Positions 34,813 to 44,135 are shown, counted from the stretch's first letter. The stretch is 64,000 bases of DNA from Rhizobium sp. Root1212 (GCF_001424985.1 NZ_LMDA01000012.1:310001-374000); one strand, 5' to 3'. Translations and numbers: made by a program. Notes: generated from the sequence alone by a model not told the origin.

Positions 34813-35280
34813 TCAGGGAAACTCGATCACCTTGCTCTCGAAGCGGATGACGGGTTCGCCCTTCTGGTTTTCGCCCTCGTTGAGGATCGTGTTGATCCGC
34901 CAGCCGGGACGCGAAGCCAGTTCCTTGCTTTCGAGGAAGGTCACGTAGTAGCTGACGGTATCGCCCGCAAAGACCGGCTTCAGCCATTGCAGATTGCGGA
35001 AACCGGGGGAGGGGCCGAGCTTCGGCGCTGCCACGCCCTCGCGCGCCAGCCGTTTCATTTCCGAAAGCCAATAGGGCACGAAGCATTTCATCCAGCCCGC
35101 GGCCGTATGCCAGCCGGAGGCGCAGAGGCCGCCGAGCACGGACGATTTCGCCGCTTCCGCATCGAGATGGAACGGCTGCGGGTCGAAATCCCGCGCGAAA
35201 CGGATGATGTCTGCCGCGGTGAAGGTCACCGTGCCCGTGAGCGTGCGGCCCTTGCCGCCGTAAAGCGTTTCCATGCTCAT
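34813..35280 (-). CDS. MaoC-family hotdog-fold dehydratase, second copy
   Basis: 155 residues from ATG 35280. The hydratase-2 motif appears as RDFDPQPFHLDAEAAKSS (catalytic Asp and His), followed by GLCASGWHTAAGW and KPVFAGDTVSYYVT. It would hydrate or dehydrate an enoyl-CoA-type thioester. Its start overlaps the stop of a paralogous MaoC gene upstream (TCAT overlap), so the two are translated together and may form a heteromer. Earlier start at 35316 rejected because it lies within the upstream gene. Confidence 0.88.
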   Translation of the reverse strand: MSMETLYGGKGRTLTGTVTFTAADIIRFARDFDPQPFHLDAEAAKSSVLGGLCASGWHTAAGWMKCFVPYWLSEMKRLAREGVAAPKLGPSPGFRNLQWLKPVFAGDTVSYYVTFLESKELASRPGWRINTILNEGENQKGEPVIRFESKVIEFP

Positions 35281-35726
35281 CGGGTGGCCTCCCGCATGCG
35301 GAACATGATTGGACATTCCGAAACGGCCACCGTCTCGCCCGTCTGGTTGAGGATTTCGTTGCGGAAACGCACCATGCCGACACCCTGCCGGGAGCGCAGC
35401 GCGCGGGCGTCCAATACGAGGCTGAAGCCGTAGAGCGTATCGCCGGCCAGCACCGGCTTCTTCCAGTCCATGAATTCGATGCCGGGCGAGCCTTGCGAGG
35501 TGGAATTGGCGAGGAAGGCATCGATCATCATGCGCATGCCGACCGAACTCGTATGCCAGCCGGAAGCGGCGAGGCCGCCGAGAATGCTGCTTTTCCCGGC
35601 CTCCTCATCCATGTGCATCGGTTGCGGATCGAATTCGCGGGCAAAGGCGACGATCTCGGCCGTCTCCATGTGCCGCGGGAGATACTCGAAACGTCGCCCC
35701 GGCGTAAAATCCTCGAAATGAAGCAT
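35277..35726 (-). CDS. MaoC-family hotdog-fold dehydratase, first copy
   Basis: 149 residues. REFDPQPMHMDEEAGKSSILGGLAASGWHT holds the catalytic Asp/His of (R)-specific enoyl-CoA hydratases, and KKPVLAGDTLYGFS is the matching second motif. Clearly a paralogue of the next gene, with about the same size. The start at 35726 (MLHFEDFTPG) is typical of the family; the long open frame upstream runs through a palindromic repeat and is not coding. Confidence 0.88.
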   Translation of the reverse strand: MLHFEDFTPGRRFEYLPRHMETAEIVAFAREFDPQPMHMDEEAGKSSILGGLAASGWHTSSVGMRMMIDAFLANSTSQGSPGIEFMDWKKPVLAGDTLYGFSLVLDARALRSRQGVGMVRFRNEILNQTGETVAVSECPIMFRMREATR

Positions 35727-35764
35727 GGTGGTCTCCGGCCGTGGTTTGCTTCGGTTGAAAGAAA

Positions 35765-35882
35765 GCCCCTCCCCAACCCTCCCCACAAGGGGGAGGGAGC
35801 CTACCGAGCAAGATTTGGTCTCAGAGGCCCGGCATTCTTGATAAACTCCCTCCCCCTTGTGGGGAGGGTCGGGGGAGGGGCG
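35765..35882. repeat. 118-bp rhizobial intergenic palindrome
   Basis: The ends GCCCCTCCCC...CTCCCCACAAGGGGGAGGGAG and CTCCCTCCCCCTTGTGGGGAGGGT...GGGGAGGGGC are complementary, so the element can fold into one long hairpin. The central segment GATAAACTCCCTCCCCCTTGTGG recurs with two changes at 44179-44201. Confidence 0.85.
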
Positions 35883-35889
35883 CTTTTCC

Positions 35890-37338
35890 TTATTGCGGAA
35901 AGGCCATGTCGCGCCCGTTGATCTTGATCTTGCTGTTCTCGTCGACCTCGACATGCCAGCGCAGGCCGTTGTCCGAGGTCGCCTCGCCAAAACCCTTGAT
36001 CATCAGCAGCATGAAGGCGGCCTGTCCGTATTCCGGCACGGCCTTGGCGTTGTCCTGTAGATAGGCGACGGTTTTGTCGAAATCGCGGGCGACGATGGTC
36101 ACGTCGGTCTTCTGCTTGTTCGGCGTATCCGGCCGGACGGTAGAGGAGCCGGTCATGGTGACGTCGTAGATCGAGGACCGCGCCGAGACGTTCTCGTAGG
36201 TCAGGTGCAACTCACCGTTCGGCAGGAAGCGCTTGCCCATTTCGGCCGATTGCGCTTCCGTCAGCGGCTCGTCCGCGTTGAAATTCGCGTTGTCGAGGAA
36301 ATAGGTGAGACCGCTTGCGACGGCGATGTCCTTCACGCCGATCTCGATATCGATGCTTTCCGGGATCGCCTGGCGATAGACGATCGGAACGAGATCGGGC
36401 GGCGAGGTCGGCTTGTCGATGCCGAAGCCGATGCGGAAGGAAGCGCCATCGCGCAGGCCATCGGCGGTGACGCTGTAGCGGGCGCTCTCGGCGCCGAACT
36501 CGCCCTGCGGCGTCGAGACCTTGAGATTGGTGAGTTCGAAAGTTTCCAGAAGCTGGCCGAACATCGGCAGGTTGGCGCGCACCAGTTCCTTCAGCTTCTT
36601 TTGCTCGTCCGGCAAAAGCTTTTCCTTGTCGGCGCGGTCGAGGATAAAGAAGACGATCTCCTGCAGCGGCTTGTAGTGCAGGTCTTTGATGGCGACATCG
36701 CCGGTCAGGCTGTCGGCGGAAATATCGACACGGGAGTTGCCTTCGCTCGTCAGGCTTTCGGTGAAGGCACCGAAAGTCGTGTTGGAACGCATGTCGACCG
36801 TATCGGGGCTTTTGCGCTCGGCGGCGAGCGTGCCGGTCATGCCGGCGAAGCGGCCGTCGATCGTTTGCTTCGGGGTTTTCGAGGCGAAGGCAATGCCGTC
36901 AGCCTTCATGTCCAGCGATTTGAAATAGAGCAGTTCGGGATCGACCACGCCCTCGCTGTGCATCTTGTCGATGCGGTAGGTGAAATCCGTCTTTTCCGGA
37001 CCGCCGTCGAAGCTGCCGGTCACGTTGAGATCGGCATCCTGCACGAAGCGCCACAGTCCGTCCTCGAGCGGCCGCACCAGCGACAGAAACGGCTTGAGGC
37101 CGGAGATGGAGACCTTTGCCTTGTCGACGTCCTTCAAGAGCACCGTGGGATCGAAGGTGACCTCGTAATCCTCCGTGCCCGGACGAACCTTGACCAGCCC
37201 GTCCTTGACGAGGTTTTCCGGGAGATAGGTCGTCAGCTTCTTTTCGAGCGCCGTAGCACCTTCGTAATTGATATCCGCTGCGATCGCCGGCGAAAGGGAC
37301 GTGGTGAGAAGAAGCAGGGCGGCGGCCTTGAAGCGCAT
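35890..37338 (-). CDS. secreted protein of unknown function
   Basis: 482 residues. The signal peptide MRFKAAALLLLTTSLSPAIAA is followed by a long beta-rich periplasmic region with no Cys and no membrane helix. Repeated phrases such as ISADSLTGDVAIKDLHYKP, LNVTGSFDGGPEKTDFTYRIDKM and YDVTMTGSSTVRP suggest a repetitive beta fold like AsmA- or DUF945-type proteins. I do not recognise the family with confidence. Its stop is 8 bases before the palindromic repeat. ATG 37338 is where the signal peptide starts. Confidence 0.75.
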   Translation of the reverse strand: MRFKAAALLLLTTSLSPAIAADINYEGATALEKKLTTYLPENLVKDGLVKVRPGTEDYEVTFDPTVLLKDVDKAKVSISGLKPFLSLVRPLEDGLWRFVQDADLNVTGSFDGGPEKTDFTYRIDKMHSEGVVDPELLYFKSLDMKADGIAFASKTPKQTIDGRFAGMTGTLAAERKSPDTVDMRSNTTFGAFTESLTSEGNSRVDISADSLTGDVAIKDLHYKPLQEIVFFILDRADKEKLLPDEQKKLKELVRANLPMFGQLLETFELTNLKVSTPQGEFGAESARYSVTADGLRDGASFRIGFGIDKPTSPPDLVPIVYRQAIPESIDIEIGVKDIAVASGLTYFLDNANFNADEPLTEAQSAEMGKRFLPNGELHLTYENVSARSSIYDVTMTGSSTVRPDTPNKQKTDVTIVARDFDKTVAYLQDNAKAVPEYGQAAFMLLMIKGFGEATSDNGLRWHVEVDENSKIKINGRDMAFPQ

Positions 37339-37419
37339 GAAGGGGTCCTTTGTTATTTCGGTCACAACCGAAGATATGCGAATGGCCGATAACGGCAAGT
37401 GGCGGACAAGGCAAAACGG

Positions 37420-37453
37420 AAAGGGCCTGCGACGACAGCGCCGCAGGCCCTTT
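37420..37453 (-). terminator. terminator after ychF
   Basis: A perfect 12-bp stem, AAAGGGCCTGCG and CGCAGGCCCTTT, with a 10-base loop, lies 29 bases beyond the ychF stop. On the minus strand it is followed by CCGTTTTG. Confidence 0.8.
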
Positions 37454-37481
37454 CCAGGTCCGCCGTTCGGGCCGTATGGGA

Positions 37482-38585
37482 TCAGGTGTTGAAGCGGAAG
37501 TGGATCACGTCGCCATCCTGGACAACGTATTCCTTGCCTTCGTCGCGGCCCTTGCCGGCTTCCTTGGCGCCCACTTCGCCCTTGTAGGCGATGTAGTCGT
37601 CGTAGGAGATGGTGAAGGCGCGGATGAAGCCGCGCTCGAAATCCGTGTGGATGACGCCGGCAGCCTGCGGGGCCTTGGTACCGCGCACGATAGTCCAGGC
37701 GCGTGTTTCCTTGGGGCCGACGGTGAAATAGGTGATGAGATCGAGCAGGTGGTAGCCGGCGCGGATGAGCCGGTCGAGGCCCGCTTCCTCAAGACCGAGC
37801 GCGGACAGGAATTCCGTCGCTTCCTCTTCCGGCAGCTGCGCGACTTCGGATTCGATGGCCGCCGAGATGATGACGCATTCCGCGCCCTGTTCCTTGGCCA
37901 TGGCGGCGACGGCGGCGGTGTGCGCGTTGCCGGTCGAGGCATCGGCTTCCGCGACGTTGCAAACGTAGAGAACGGGATGCGAGGTGAGCAGGTTCAGGCC
38001 TTTCAGGACCTCGATTTCCTCCGGCGCGAGCGTCTTCAGCAGAAGGCGGGCCGGCTTGCCCTCGTTGAGCAGCTTCACCACGGCTTCCATGATCGGCAGC
38101 TGGGTGAGCGAATCCTTGTCCTTGCTGGCGGCGCGCTTGCGGGTCTGCTCGACGCGGCGCTCCAGGCTCTCGAGGTCGGCGAGCATCAGCTCGGTCTCGA
38201 TCGTGTCGGCATCGCCGACCGGATTGATGCGGCCTTCGACATGGGTGATGTCGTCGTCCTCGAAGCAACGCAGCACATGCACGACGGCATCGACTTCGCG
38301 GATATTGGCGAGGAACTTGTTGCCGAGGCCTTCACCCTTGGACGCGCCGCGCACGAGGCCGGCGATGTCGACGAAGGAGATGCGCGTCGGGATGATCTCC
38401 TTGGAGCCCGCGATGCTGGCGAGCGCCTTCATGCGCGGGTCCGGCACCGCCACTTCGCCGGTGTTCGGCTCGATGGTGCAGAAGGGATAGTTCGCCGCCT
38501 GCGCCGCCGCCGTCTTGGTCAGCGCGTTGAAAAGGGTGGACTTGCCAACATTCGGCAGTCCGACGATACCGCATTTGAAGCCCAT
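37482..38585 (-). CDS. ychF: ribosome-associated ATPase/GTPase YchF (Obg family)
   Basis: 367 residues. G1 motif GLPNVGKSTLFNAL is at about 8-21, the switch/G3 DIAGLVRGASKGEGLGNKFL at about 72-91, and NVAE in place of NKxD (YchF prefers ATP). The C-terminal TGS domain (ISYDDYIAYKGEVGAKEAGKGRDEGKEYVVQDGDVIHFRFN) is complete. It binds ribosomes and affects redox stress responses. Part of the prs-rplY-pth-ychF neighbourhood, here separated from pth by clpS and a repeat. Confidence 0.96.
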   Translation of the reverse strand: MGFKCGIVGLPNVGKSTLFNALTKTAAAQAANYPFCTIEPNTGEVAVPDPRMKALASIAGSKEIIPTRISFVDIAGLVRGASKGEGLGNKFLANIREVDAVVHVLRCFEDDDITHVEGRINPVGDADTIETELMLADLESLERRVEQTRKRAASKDKDSLTQLPIMEAVVKLLNEGKPARLLLKTLAPEEIEVLKGLNLLTSHPVLYVCNVAEADASTGNAHTAAVAAMAKEQGAECVIISAAIESEVAQLPEEEATEFLSALGLEEAGLDRLIRAGYHLLDLITYFTVGPKETRAWTIVRGTKAPQAAGVIHTDFERGFIRAFTISYDDYIAYKGEVGAKEAGKGRDEGKEYVVQDGDVIHFRFNT

Positions 38586-38776
38586 GGCCTGTGTCGTCCG
38601 TCTATTCTGGAAAATCTTTGCCCTGCCTATGGGGGATAGGGCAGGGCAAGGTCAAGGGTCGTAGCTTCGAAAGTTGCCGATGTCACGGCGCTTGTGATGG
38701 CGAAGGTCTTGCGATCTGGAGCGGTTGGGGGCAAAATCCGGGGCGTTCGTCCGCCATTTCCTCCGGGTGCTTCTCG

Positions 38777-39088
38777 ATGAGCGACAACGAAACCAATCTC
38801 AAGCCCAAACTGAAGATCAAGCCGAAGCTGGAGCGGCCGAAGCTCCACAAGGTCATCCTGATCAATGACGACTATACGCCGCGCGATTTCGTGACGCTGG
38901 TCTTGAAGGCCGTCTTCTACATGAGCGAGGAGACCGGCTACCGCATGATGATGACCGCCCACAAGCTCGGCACCTGCGTCATCCTCGTCTGCGCCCACGA
39001 TATCGCCGAGACCAAGGCGAAGGAGGCGACCGATCTCGGCAAGGAAGCCGGCTTTCCGCTGATGTTCACGACGGAGCCGGAAGAATAG
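38777..39088 (+). CDS. clpS: ClpS-type N-end rule adaptor (ClpS2-like)
   Basis: 103 residues from ATG 38777. The core HKVILINDDYTPRDFVTLVLKAVF and AHKLGTCVILVCAHDIAETKA are typical of ClpS, which delivers N-degron substrates to ClpA. The N-terminus is Lys/Pro-rich. The motif DDYTPRDF (rather than DDYTPMEF) and absence of a following clpA suggest the second paralogue found in rhizobia (ClpS2). Frame upstream to 38591 is discarded. Confidence 0.9.
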   Translation: MSDNETNLKPKLKIKPKLERPKLHKVILINDDYTPRDFVTLVLKAVFYMSEETGYRMMMTAHKLGTCVILVCAHDIAETKAKEATDLGKEAGFPLMFTTEPEE

Positions 39089-39120
39089 GAGAGTTTCAGA
39101 CGGTGGGTGCGGCAGTTTTC

Positions 39121-39244
39121 CCTTCTCCCCGCGGGGAGAAGGTGGCGCGCAGCGCCGGACGAGGGGGGCTTTCCGTTTGTTCGTAGTATGCTGCGCCACC
39201 CCCTCATCTGCCCTTCGGGCATCTTCTCCCCGCGGGGGAGAAGG
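39121..39244. repeat. paired rhizobial palindromes between clpS and pth
   Basis: CCTTCTCCCCGCGGGGAGAAGG is a perfect palindrome at the left end, and ATCTTCTCCCCGCGGGGGAGAAGG forms the right end. They are joined by GTGGCGCG...GCGCCACCCCCTCATCTGCCC. The unit can fold as one long hairpin and separates two convergent genes. Confidence 0.8.
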
Positions 39245-39253
39245 GGAAGATAC

Positions 39254-39967
39254 TCACTCCCCCTTGTTGCCGAACATTTTCTTCAGCATCTCGGCCATTG
39301 GCCCGGTCGTCGGCAGTATCTTGGGCTGCTGATGGTTCCTCGCCTGATGGATATGCGATTTGCCGGCCGGCTTCGGTGGCGGCGCTTCGGCTTCCGGCTT
39401 GCCGCCGACGGCGAGCGCCAGCTTGTTCATCAGCTGCGAATCCTCGCCCTTCACCAGCATGTCGGCATTGTCGGCCAGTGCGTCGAGAAGCGGTGACAGC
39501 CAGCTCTGGTCTGCCTTGGCGAAATCGCCGAGCACGTGATTGTGCACCATTTCCTTGGCGCCGGGATGGCCGATGCCGAGGCGCAGGCGCCGGTAATCCT
39601 TGCCGCAATGGGCGTCGAGCGACTTGATGCCGTTATGGCCGCCATGGCCGCCGGCCGTCTTGATGCGCGCCTTGCCCGGCGGCAGGTCGAGTTCGTCGTA
39701 GATCGCGACGATGTCCTTCGGTTCCAGCTTGTAGAAGCGCATGGCTTCGCCGACGGATTCACCCGACAGGTTCATGTAGGTCTGCGGCTTCATCAAAAGC
39801 ACGCGCTCGCCGCCGAGTTCGCCTTCGGAAATCTCGGCCTTGAACTTCCTCGACCAGGGCGAAAAATTGTGGCGGCGATGAATGGCGTCGACGGCCATGA
39901 AGCCGATATTATGCCTGTTGCCGGCGTATTTGCCGCCGGGATTGCCAAGGCCTGCGAAGATCTGCAC
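39254..39967 (-). CDS. pth: peptidyl-tRNA hydrolase
   Basis: 237 residues. The catalytic His is in [12 protein letters not shown] (about 17-28), followed by [13 protein letters not shown] and the substrate-binding [12 protein letters not shown]. It releases peptides from stalled peptidyl-tRNAs. The core enzyme ends near residue 190; a ~45-residue Pro/Lys/Gln-rich tail, as in other rhizobial Pth proteins, makes it longer than the E. coli enzyme. Confidence 0.96.
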   Translation of the reverse strand: MQIFAGLGNPGGKYAGNRHNIGFMAVDAIHRRHNFSPWSRKFKAEISEGELGGERVLLMKPQTYMNLSGESVGEAMRFYKLEPKDIVAIYDELDLPPGKARIKTAGGHGGHNGIKSLDAHCGKDYRRLRLGIGHPGAKEMVHNHVLGDFAKADQSWLSPLLDALADNADMLVKGEDSQLMNKLALAVGGKPEAEAPPPKPAGKSHIHQARNHQQPKILPTTGPMAEMLKKMFGNKGE

Positions 39968-40034
39968 GGGCGCTCTCCAAAATGTTTGCGCTTCAGATGC
40001 TGCGGGCGGACGGGCAAGTCAACGGCAAAATCGG

Positions 40035-40751
40035 CTATTTGTCGGGGCGAAGGCCGTGCTTGAGGAAGATGCGCTCCTGCGTGCCGTCGGCGATAAGCTT
40101 GTCGAGCGCGCCCTGCATGCGGGCGATGAGATCGTCCGGCGTGGCCAGATTGCAGGCGAGGCCGTAGCGCTTGCCGCCCAGAAGCAGGGCCGGTTCCACC
40201 GCCTTGCCCTCGGCCTTCATCGCCTCGAAGGTCTTTTCCGAGGTCATCATCAGGTCGATGCGGTTGTTGAGGAGCTTCTTCAGCGTCGCTTCCAGATCGG
40301 CGGCGAGGTCGATCTTGGGGAAATCGTTGGCGGTGAGGAAACTGTAGGAGAAATCGTCGCGCTGGGTGCCGATGGTAAAGCGCTTGGCCGCTTCGATCGT
40401 CTTCGGATCGATGCCTGAGCCGGCCTTGCGCACCATCACCATGCGGTCGATCAACAGCGGCTCCACCCATTTGAACCGCTTATCGCGCTCGTCGTCGTGG
40501 CCGGTGGTGAAGACGCAAGTATCGGGCTCGCCCTCCGCCAGGGCAAAAGCGCGCGCCCAGGGCAGCATTTCCAGCGTGAAGGGCGTGTCGATCGCCTCCA
40601 TCATCGCATGCACCTGCTCCACGGAGGCACCGGTGATCACGCCGTTGCTGGTGAAGTTGTAGGGCGGATATTCCTCCGTCAGCAGCTTGAGCGGCTCGGC
40701 CTGCGCCGCGCCGGCAAGGCAGGCAACGAGCGCGAAAATGATGTGTCTCAT
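40035..40751 (-). CDS. periplasmic solute-binding protein (family 3 type)
   Basis: 238 residues. A signal peptide (MRHIIFALVACLAGAAQA) is followed by the family 3 binding-protein fold: LLTEEYPPYNFTSNGVITGASVEQVHAMM at about 24-52, then FTIGTQRDDFSYSFL and DLMMTSEKTFEAM. No permease or ATPase genes are near. It starts 23 bases after the stop of the GGDEF-EAL gene on the same strand, with AAGGAAAC as ribosome site. It may therefore serve as a soluble receptor for that sensor instead of a transporter subunit; this is inference. Confidence 0.85.
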   Translation of the reverse strand: MRHIIFALVACLAGAAQAEPLKLLTEEYPPYNFTSNGVITGASVEQVHAMMEAIDTPFTLEMLPWARAFALAEGEPDTCVFTTGHDDERDKRFKWVEPLLIDRMVMVRKAGSGIDPKTIEAAKRFTIGTQRDDFSYSFLTANDFPKIDLAADLEATLKKLLNNRIDLMMTSEKTFEAMKAEGKAVEPALLLGGKRYGLACNLATPDDLIARMQGALDKLIADGTQERIFLKHGLRPDK

Positions 40752-40774
40752 GCCCGTTTCCTTTTTCTGCCGTC

Positions 40775-43162
40775 TTAAATCTGTCCGTTGAGCTTCGCTT
40801 CCGAATCCGTTTCCAGCATGGCCAGCATGTTGTCGATCGGCATCGGCTTGCTGAACAGAAAACCCTGGCCGTAATCGATGCCGAGCTTGCGCAGTTGTTC
40901 CCATTGCTCTGTCGTCTCGATGCCCTCGGCGACCACGGTGCAGCCCATCTGGTGGGAGATGGTGCGGATACCCTTGATCAGCATGCGGCTTTTGCGACGC
41001 ACGTCACCGGTGCCGTTGCTGAGCGAGCGGGTGAAGGACTGGTCGACCTTGACGATATTGACCGGGAAGCGGTTGAGATAGCTCAACGAAGAGTAGCCGG
41101 TGCCGAAATCGTCGAGCGCGATCCGGCAGCCGAATTCGCTGAGCTGCTTCAGGACGGCGTGAACTTCCGGGTTGTCGAGCATCAGCACGGCTTCGGTGAT
41201 TTCCACGACGATGCGGGCCGGCGAGATGTGATGCTTCAGGAGCAATGCCGCCAGCTTGTGGGGCAGGGTCAGCTCGAATTGCAGCGGCGAAAAGTTGACG
41301 GCGAGATAGGTGCCCTCGGTGCCTTCCAGCGCGCTGATGCGGGCGAGATGGGCGATCGCCTTTTCCAGCACCCGGTCGCCGATCCGGCCGATCGAGCCGG
41401 TTTCCTCGGCAATGCCGATGATCTTGCCGGGTGGCAGGATGCCTTTTTCGGGGTGGTTAAGCCGCATCAGCGCCTCGAAGCCGGCGATACGGCCTTCGCC
41501 GAGGCTGACGATCGGCTGCAGATAGGCTTCGAACCAGTCTTCCTTGAGTCCGGCCTCGATATGCTGCTCCATCTCATGGCGCTCGCGGGCGGTGTCGAGC
41601 ATGGAGTTGTCGAACACCAGCATGCCATTCTTACCGTCGCGCTTGCGGGTGTACATGGCCATGTCCGATTTCAGCAGCAGGTCGGAGGCATTGGCGGCAT
41701 GGTCGGGATAAAGCGCGATGCCGACGCTGGCGGTGACCGAAAGATCGGCACCCTCGACGATGATCGGGTGGTTCAAGCAATCGCAGATGCGCTCGCCGAT
41801 TTCTGCCGCCAGCGGCGCTACATCTTCTGCCGAAACGAGAATGGCGAATTCGTCGCCGCCGAGGCGGGCCATGGCGTCATCGGGCCGGAGCGTCGTGCGG
41901 ATGCGCGACACCACCTGCCGAAGCACTTCGTCGCCAGCGGCATGGCCGAAATTGTCGTTGATCCACTTGAAGCGGTCGAGATCGATGAAGATGCAGGCGA
42001 GCTGCATGCCGCGGGCATCGACCTCCTGGATGCCCTGGTCGAGCGCGGCTTCGAAGCCTTGCCGGTTCAGAAGCCCGGTCAGATGGTCGGTGATCGCCTG
42101 GGCGTGGTTGCGGCTTTCGGCCTGTTTCAGGGCGGTGACGTCGGTCATGACCGACAGCGAAACGCCGCCGAGATCGTCGCCGACGAAATTGCGCATTTCC
42201 AGGATCAGCACGATCATCGTCTCGCCGTTCGACTTGCGGAACGGGATGGTGACCTCGCAGATGCCGCCATTGCCCGGATTGACGCGGCGGGCCTTGTAGG
42301 TCTCGTGCCAGTGCTCGTCGACGAAATCGGTAAAGGGTCGGCCGATGACCTCCTCGCGGCGATAGCCGGTGGCCACCAGCCAGTAGTCGCTGACGGCGGT
42401 GATATCATTTGCCGCGTCGAGCGAAAACAGCATGGCCGGCGTCTTGTTGTAGATGCTGGAGGCGCGCGCATGGGCGAGCTTCAGCTCGGTTCCCTCCTGC
42501 TCAAGGCGGCTTTGCATCTCGTTGAAATTATGGGCGAGCGAGCCCATTTCGTCGTCCGATGTCCAGTCGACCTGATGGCGGGAGCCGAGCCGGCGGGTCG
42601 CCTCGATGGCGGCCGTCAGCCGCATCAGCGGCCGGATGACGGTGACGCGGTTGCTGACGATGGCGGCGACGAAAACGATGGCGACGGCAACGACGAGAAT
42701 GAGGAAGACGGCGATTTCATCGCGGCTGAAGCGCGAGATCAGCCCCGGCTCCTCGACCCACATCTCCACCCGGCCGACAATGCGCTCGCCATCCTGGGAG
42801 ACGTAGCGCACGTCGTTGGAGAGCACGGAATAGCCGCCGGCATCGATGCGCGGCAGCTTGTCGGGGATGCGGACGGAGATGGTGCCGAGGTTGTCGCCGA
42901 CATGCACGGCAAGCACGTTTTCACCGGCGGCGAGCGCCTTGGCGATCTGGCGGATGCCGTCGGTATCGAAATCCCACAAGGGCTTGCCCAGGGCTTCCGC
43001 CCCGGTGCGCATCAGAACCTGGGTGTGATCGAGGCGTTCGCGGGCGACGCGTTCGGACGATAGGGTCAGGAAAAGGGCAATGAGAGGCGCGACGAAAACC
43101 AGAACGGCGCCGCAGACGATCGCAATAAATCGGTTCTCGACGGAATGCATCATCGCACGCAT
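40775..43162 (-). CDS. membrane-bound PAS-GGDEF-EAL c-di-GMP enzyme with periplasmic sensor domain
   Basis: About 795 residues. A membrane helix (about 12-35), a ~115-residue periplasmic domain (LDHTQVLMRTGAEALGKPLWDFDTDGIRQIAKAL), a second helix (about 150-172) and HAMP are followed by PAS (about 245-365). GGDEF comes next with an intact catalytic motif (ARLGGDEFAIL), then EAL with intact FEALMRL, DDFGTGYSSL and AEGIET. Both synthase and phosphodiesterase active sites are kept. The exact start is uncertain: ATG 43162, ATG 43153 and codons up to 43243 are possible. Probably one operon with the solute-binding protein gene downstream. Confidence 0.9.
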   Translation of the reverse strand: MRAMMHSVENRFIAIVCGAVLVFVAPLIALFLTLSSERVARERLDHTQVLMRTGAEALGKPLWDFDTDGIRQIAKALAAGENVLAVHVGDNLGTISVRIPDKLPRIDAGGYSVLSNDVRYVSQDGERIVGRVEMWVEEPGLISRFSRDEIAVFLILVVAVAIVFVAAIVSNRVTVIRPLMRLTAAIEATRRLGSRHQVDWTSDDEMGSLAHNFNEMQSRLEQEGTELKLAHARASSIYNKTPAMLFSLDAANDITAVSDYWLVATGYRREEVIGRPFTDFVDEHWHETYKARRVNPGNGGICEVTIPFRKSNGETMIVLILEMRNFVGDDLGGVSLSVMTDVTALKQAESRNHAQAITDHLTGLLNRQGFEAALDQGIQEVDARGMQLACIFIDLDRFKWINDNFGHAAGDEVLRQVVSRIRTTLRPDDAMARLGGDEFAILVSAEDVAPLAAEIGERICDCLNHPIIVEGADLSVTASVGIALYPDHAANASDLLLKSDMAMYTRKRDGKNGMLVFDNSMLDTARERHEMEQHIEAGLKEDWFEAYLQPIVSLGEGRIAGFEALMRLNHPEKGILPPGKIIGIAEETGSIGRIGDRVLEKAIAHLARISALEGTEGTYLAVNFSPLQFELTLPHKLAALLLKHHISPARIVVEITEAVLMLDNPEVHAVLKQLSEFGCRIALDDFGTGYSSLSYLNRFPVNIVKVDQSFTRSLSNGTGDVRRKSRMLIKGIRTISHQMGCTVVAEGIETTEQWEQLRKLGIDYGQGFLFSKPMPIDNMLAMLETDSEAKLNGQI

Positions 43163-43304
43163 CCGGTCGTGGTTCGGGTGTCGTCTCGCATGCAGGATTC
43201 TCGTGCTCGCCCTGGTTTCATCCCCCAGTTCAAAACAACACAAAAATCTTAAATGTTGCTAAAATTGATCCCTGAAATTTAGGACGCGCTGCGCCCTCTC
43301 GGGC

Positions 43305-43350
43305 AATAAAAAACCCGCCTGCCCTACGGATTGCAGGGCAGGCGGGTTTT
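43305..43350 (-). terminator. strong terminator after rplY
   Basis: AAACCCGCCTGCCCT and AGGGCAGGCGGGTTT form a perfect 15-bp stem with a T-run on the minus strand (TTTTTTATTG), 15 bases past the rplY stop. Confidence 0.95.
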
Positions 43351-43364
43351 CGTATCGGAACCGA

Positions 43365-43967
43365 TTATTCTTCCGAAGCAGCTTCTTCCGAAACGCCGCC
43401 TGCCGGAGAAACGATCGTGGCGATCGTGAAGTCGCGGTCGGTGATGACCGGGGTCGCGCCCTTCGGCAGCTTGACGTTCGAGATGTGAACGCCGTCACCG
43501 ATCTTCAGGCCGGTCAGATCGACGGTCAGGAATTCCGGAATATCGTCAGCCGAAACATGCAGCTCGACTTCGTGGCGAACGATGTTCAGAACGCCGCCGA
43601 TCTTGATGCCCGGAGACTTTTCTTCGTTGACGAAGTGAACCGGAACTTCGACGGTGACCTGCGAATCCTTGGATACGCGCAGGAAATCGACATGCATGGT
43701 GAAGTCGCGGACCGGATCGAGCTGATAGTCCTTCGGGAGGACGCGGATCTTCTCGCCGTTGACGTCGATCGTGGCAACGGTGGTCATGAAACCGCCGGCG
43801 TGGATCTTCTGGGTGACTTCCTTCGTGGAGAGGGCGATGGAAACCGGAGCCTGCTTGTCACCATAGATGACAGCAGGAATAAGGCCGTTGCGGCGAAGTT
43901 CACGGGAGGACCCCTTACCAACCCGTTCGCGCGTTTCGGCCTTGAGCTCGTAAGATGCGTGGCTCAT
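43365..43967 (-). CDS. rplY: 50S ribosomal protein L25/general stress protein Ctc
   Basis: 200 residues, the long TL5/Ctc form. The N-terminal 5S rRNA-binding domain has [30 protein letters not shown]; the C-terminal beta domain has [46 protein letters not shown] 43967 follows AAAGG; a longer frame upstream is non-coding. Its strong terminator separates it from the c-di-GMP genes downstream, so it is not cotranscribed with pth here. Confidence 0.95.
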   Translation of the reverse strand: MSHASYELKAETRERVGKGSSRELRRNGLIPAVIYGDKQAPVSIALSTKEVTQKIHAGGFMTTVATIDVNGEKIRVLPKDYQLDPVRDFTMHVDFLRVSKDSQVTVEVPVHFVNEEKSPGIKIGGVLNIVRHEVELHVSADDIPEFLTVDLTGLKIGDGVHISNVKLPKGATPVITDRDFTIATIVSPAGGVSEEAASEE

Positions 43968-44135
43968 GGCATTACCTTTCTGGTGTTTTTGGAGAGCCCA
44001 TCGGCTATTGTGAAGCGTCTGATGGACCTGAGACCCATGGGGCCCCATCCGCGTTGCCTCCAAGGGTGTCTGCGCGGACGCGCGTCCTTAACCGAGAATG
44101 CCGGCAAATGCAAGCAAGCGCCGGTGTCGGCAAAG

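Noticed and set aside
35765-35882. Palindromic repeats as CRISPR or insertion-sequence ends
   Set aside because: There are no regularly spaced units with unique spacers, and no transposase frame lies between any pair. They fit rhizobial intergenic mosaic elements better.
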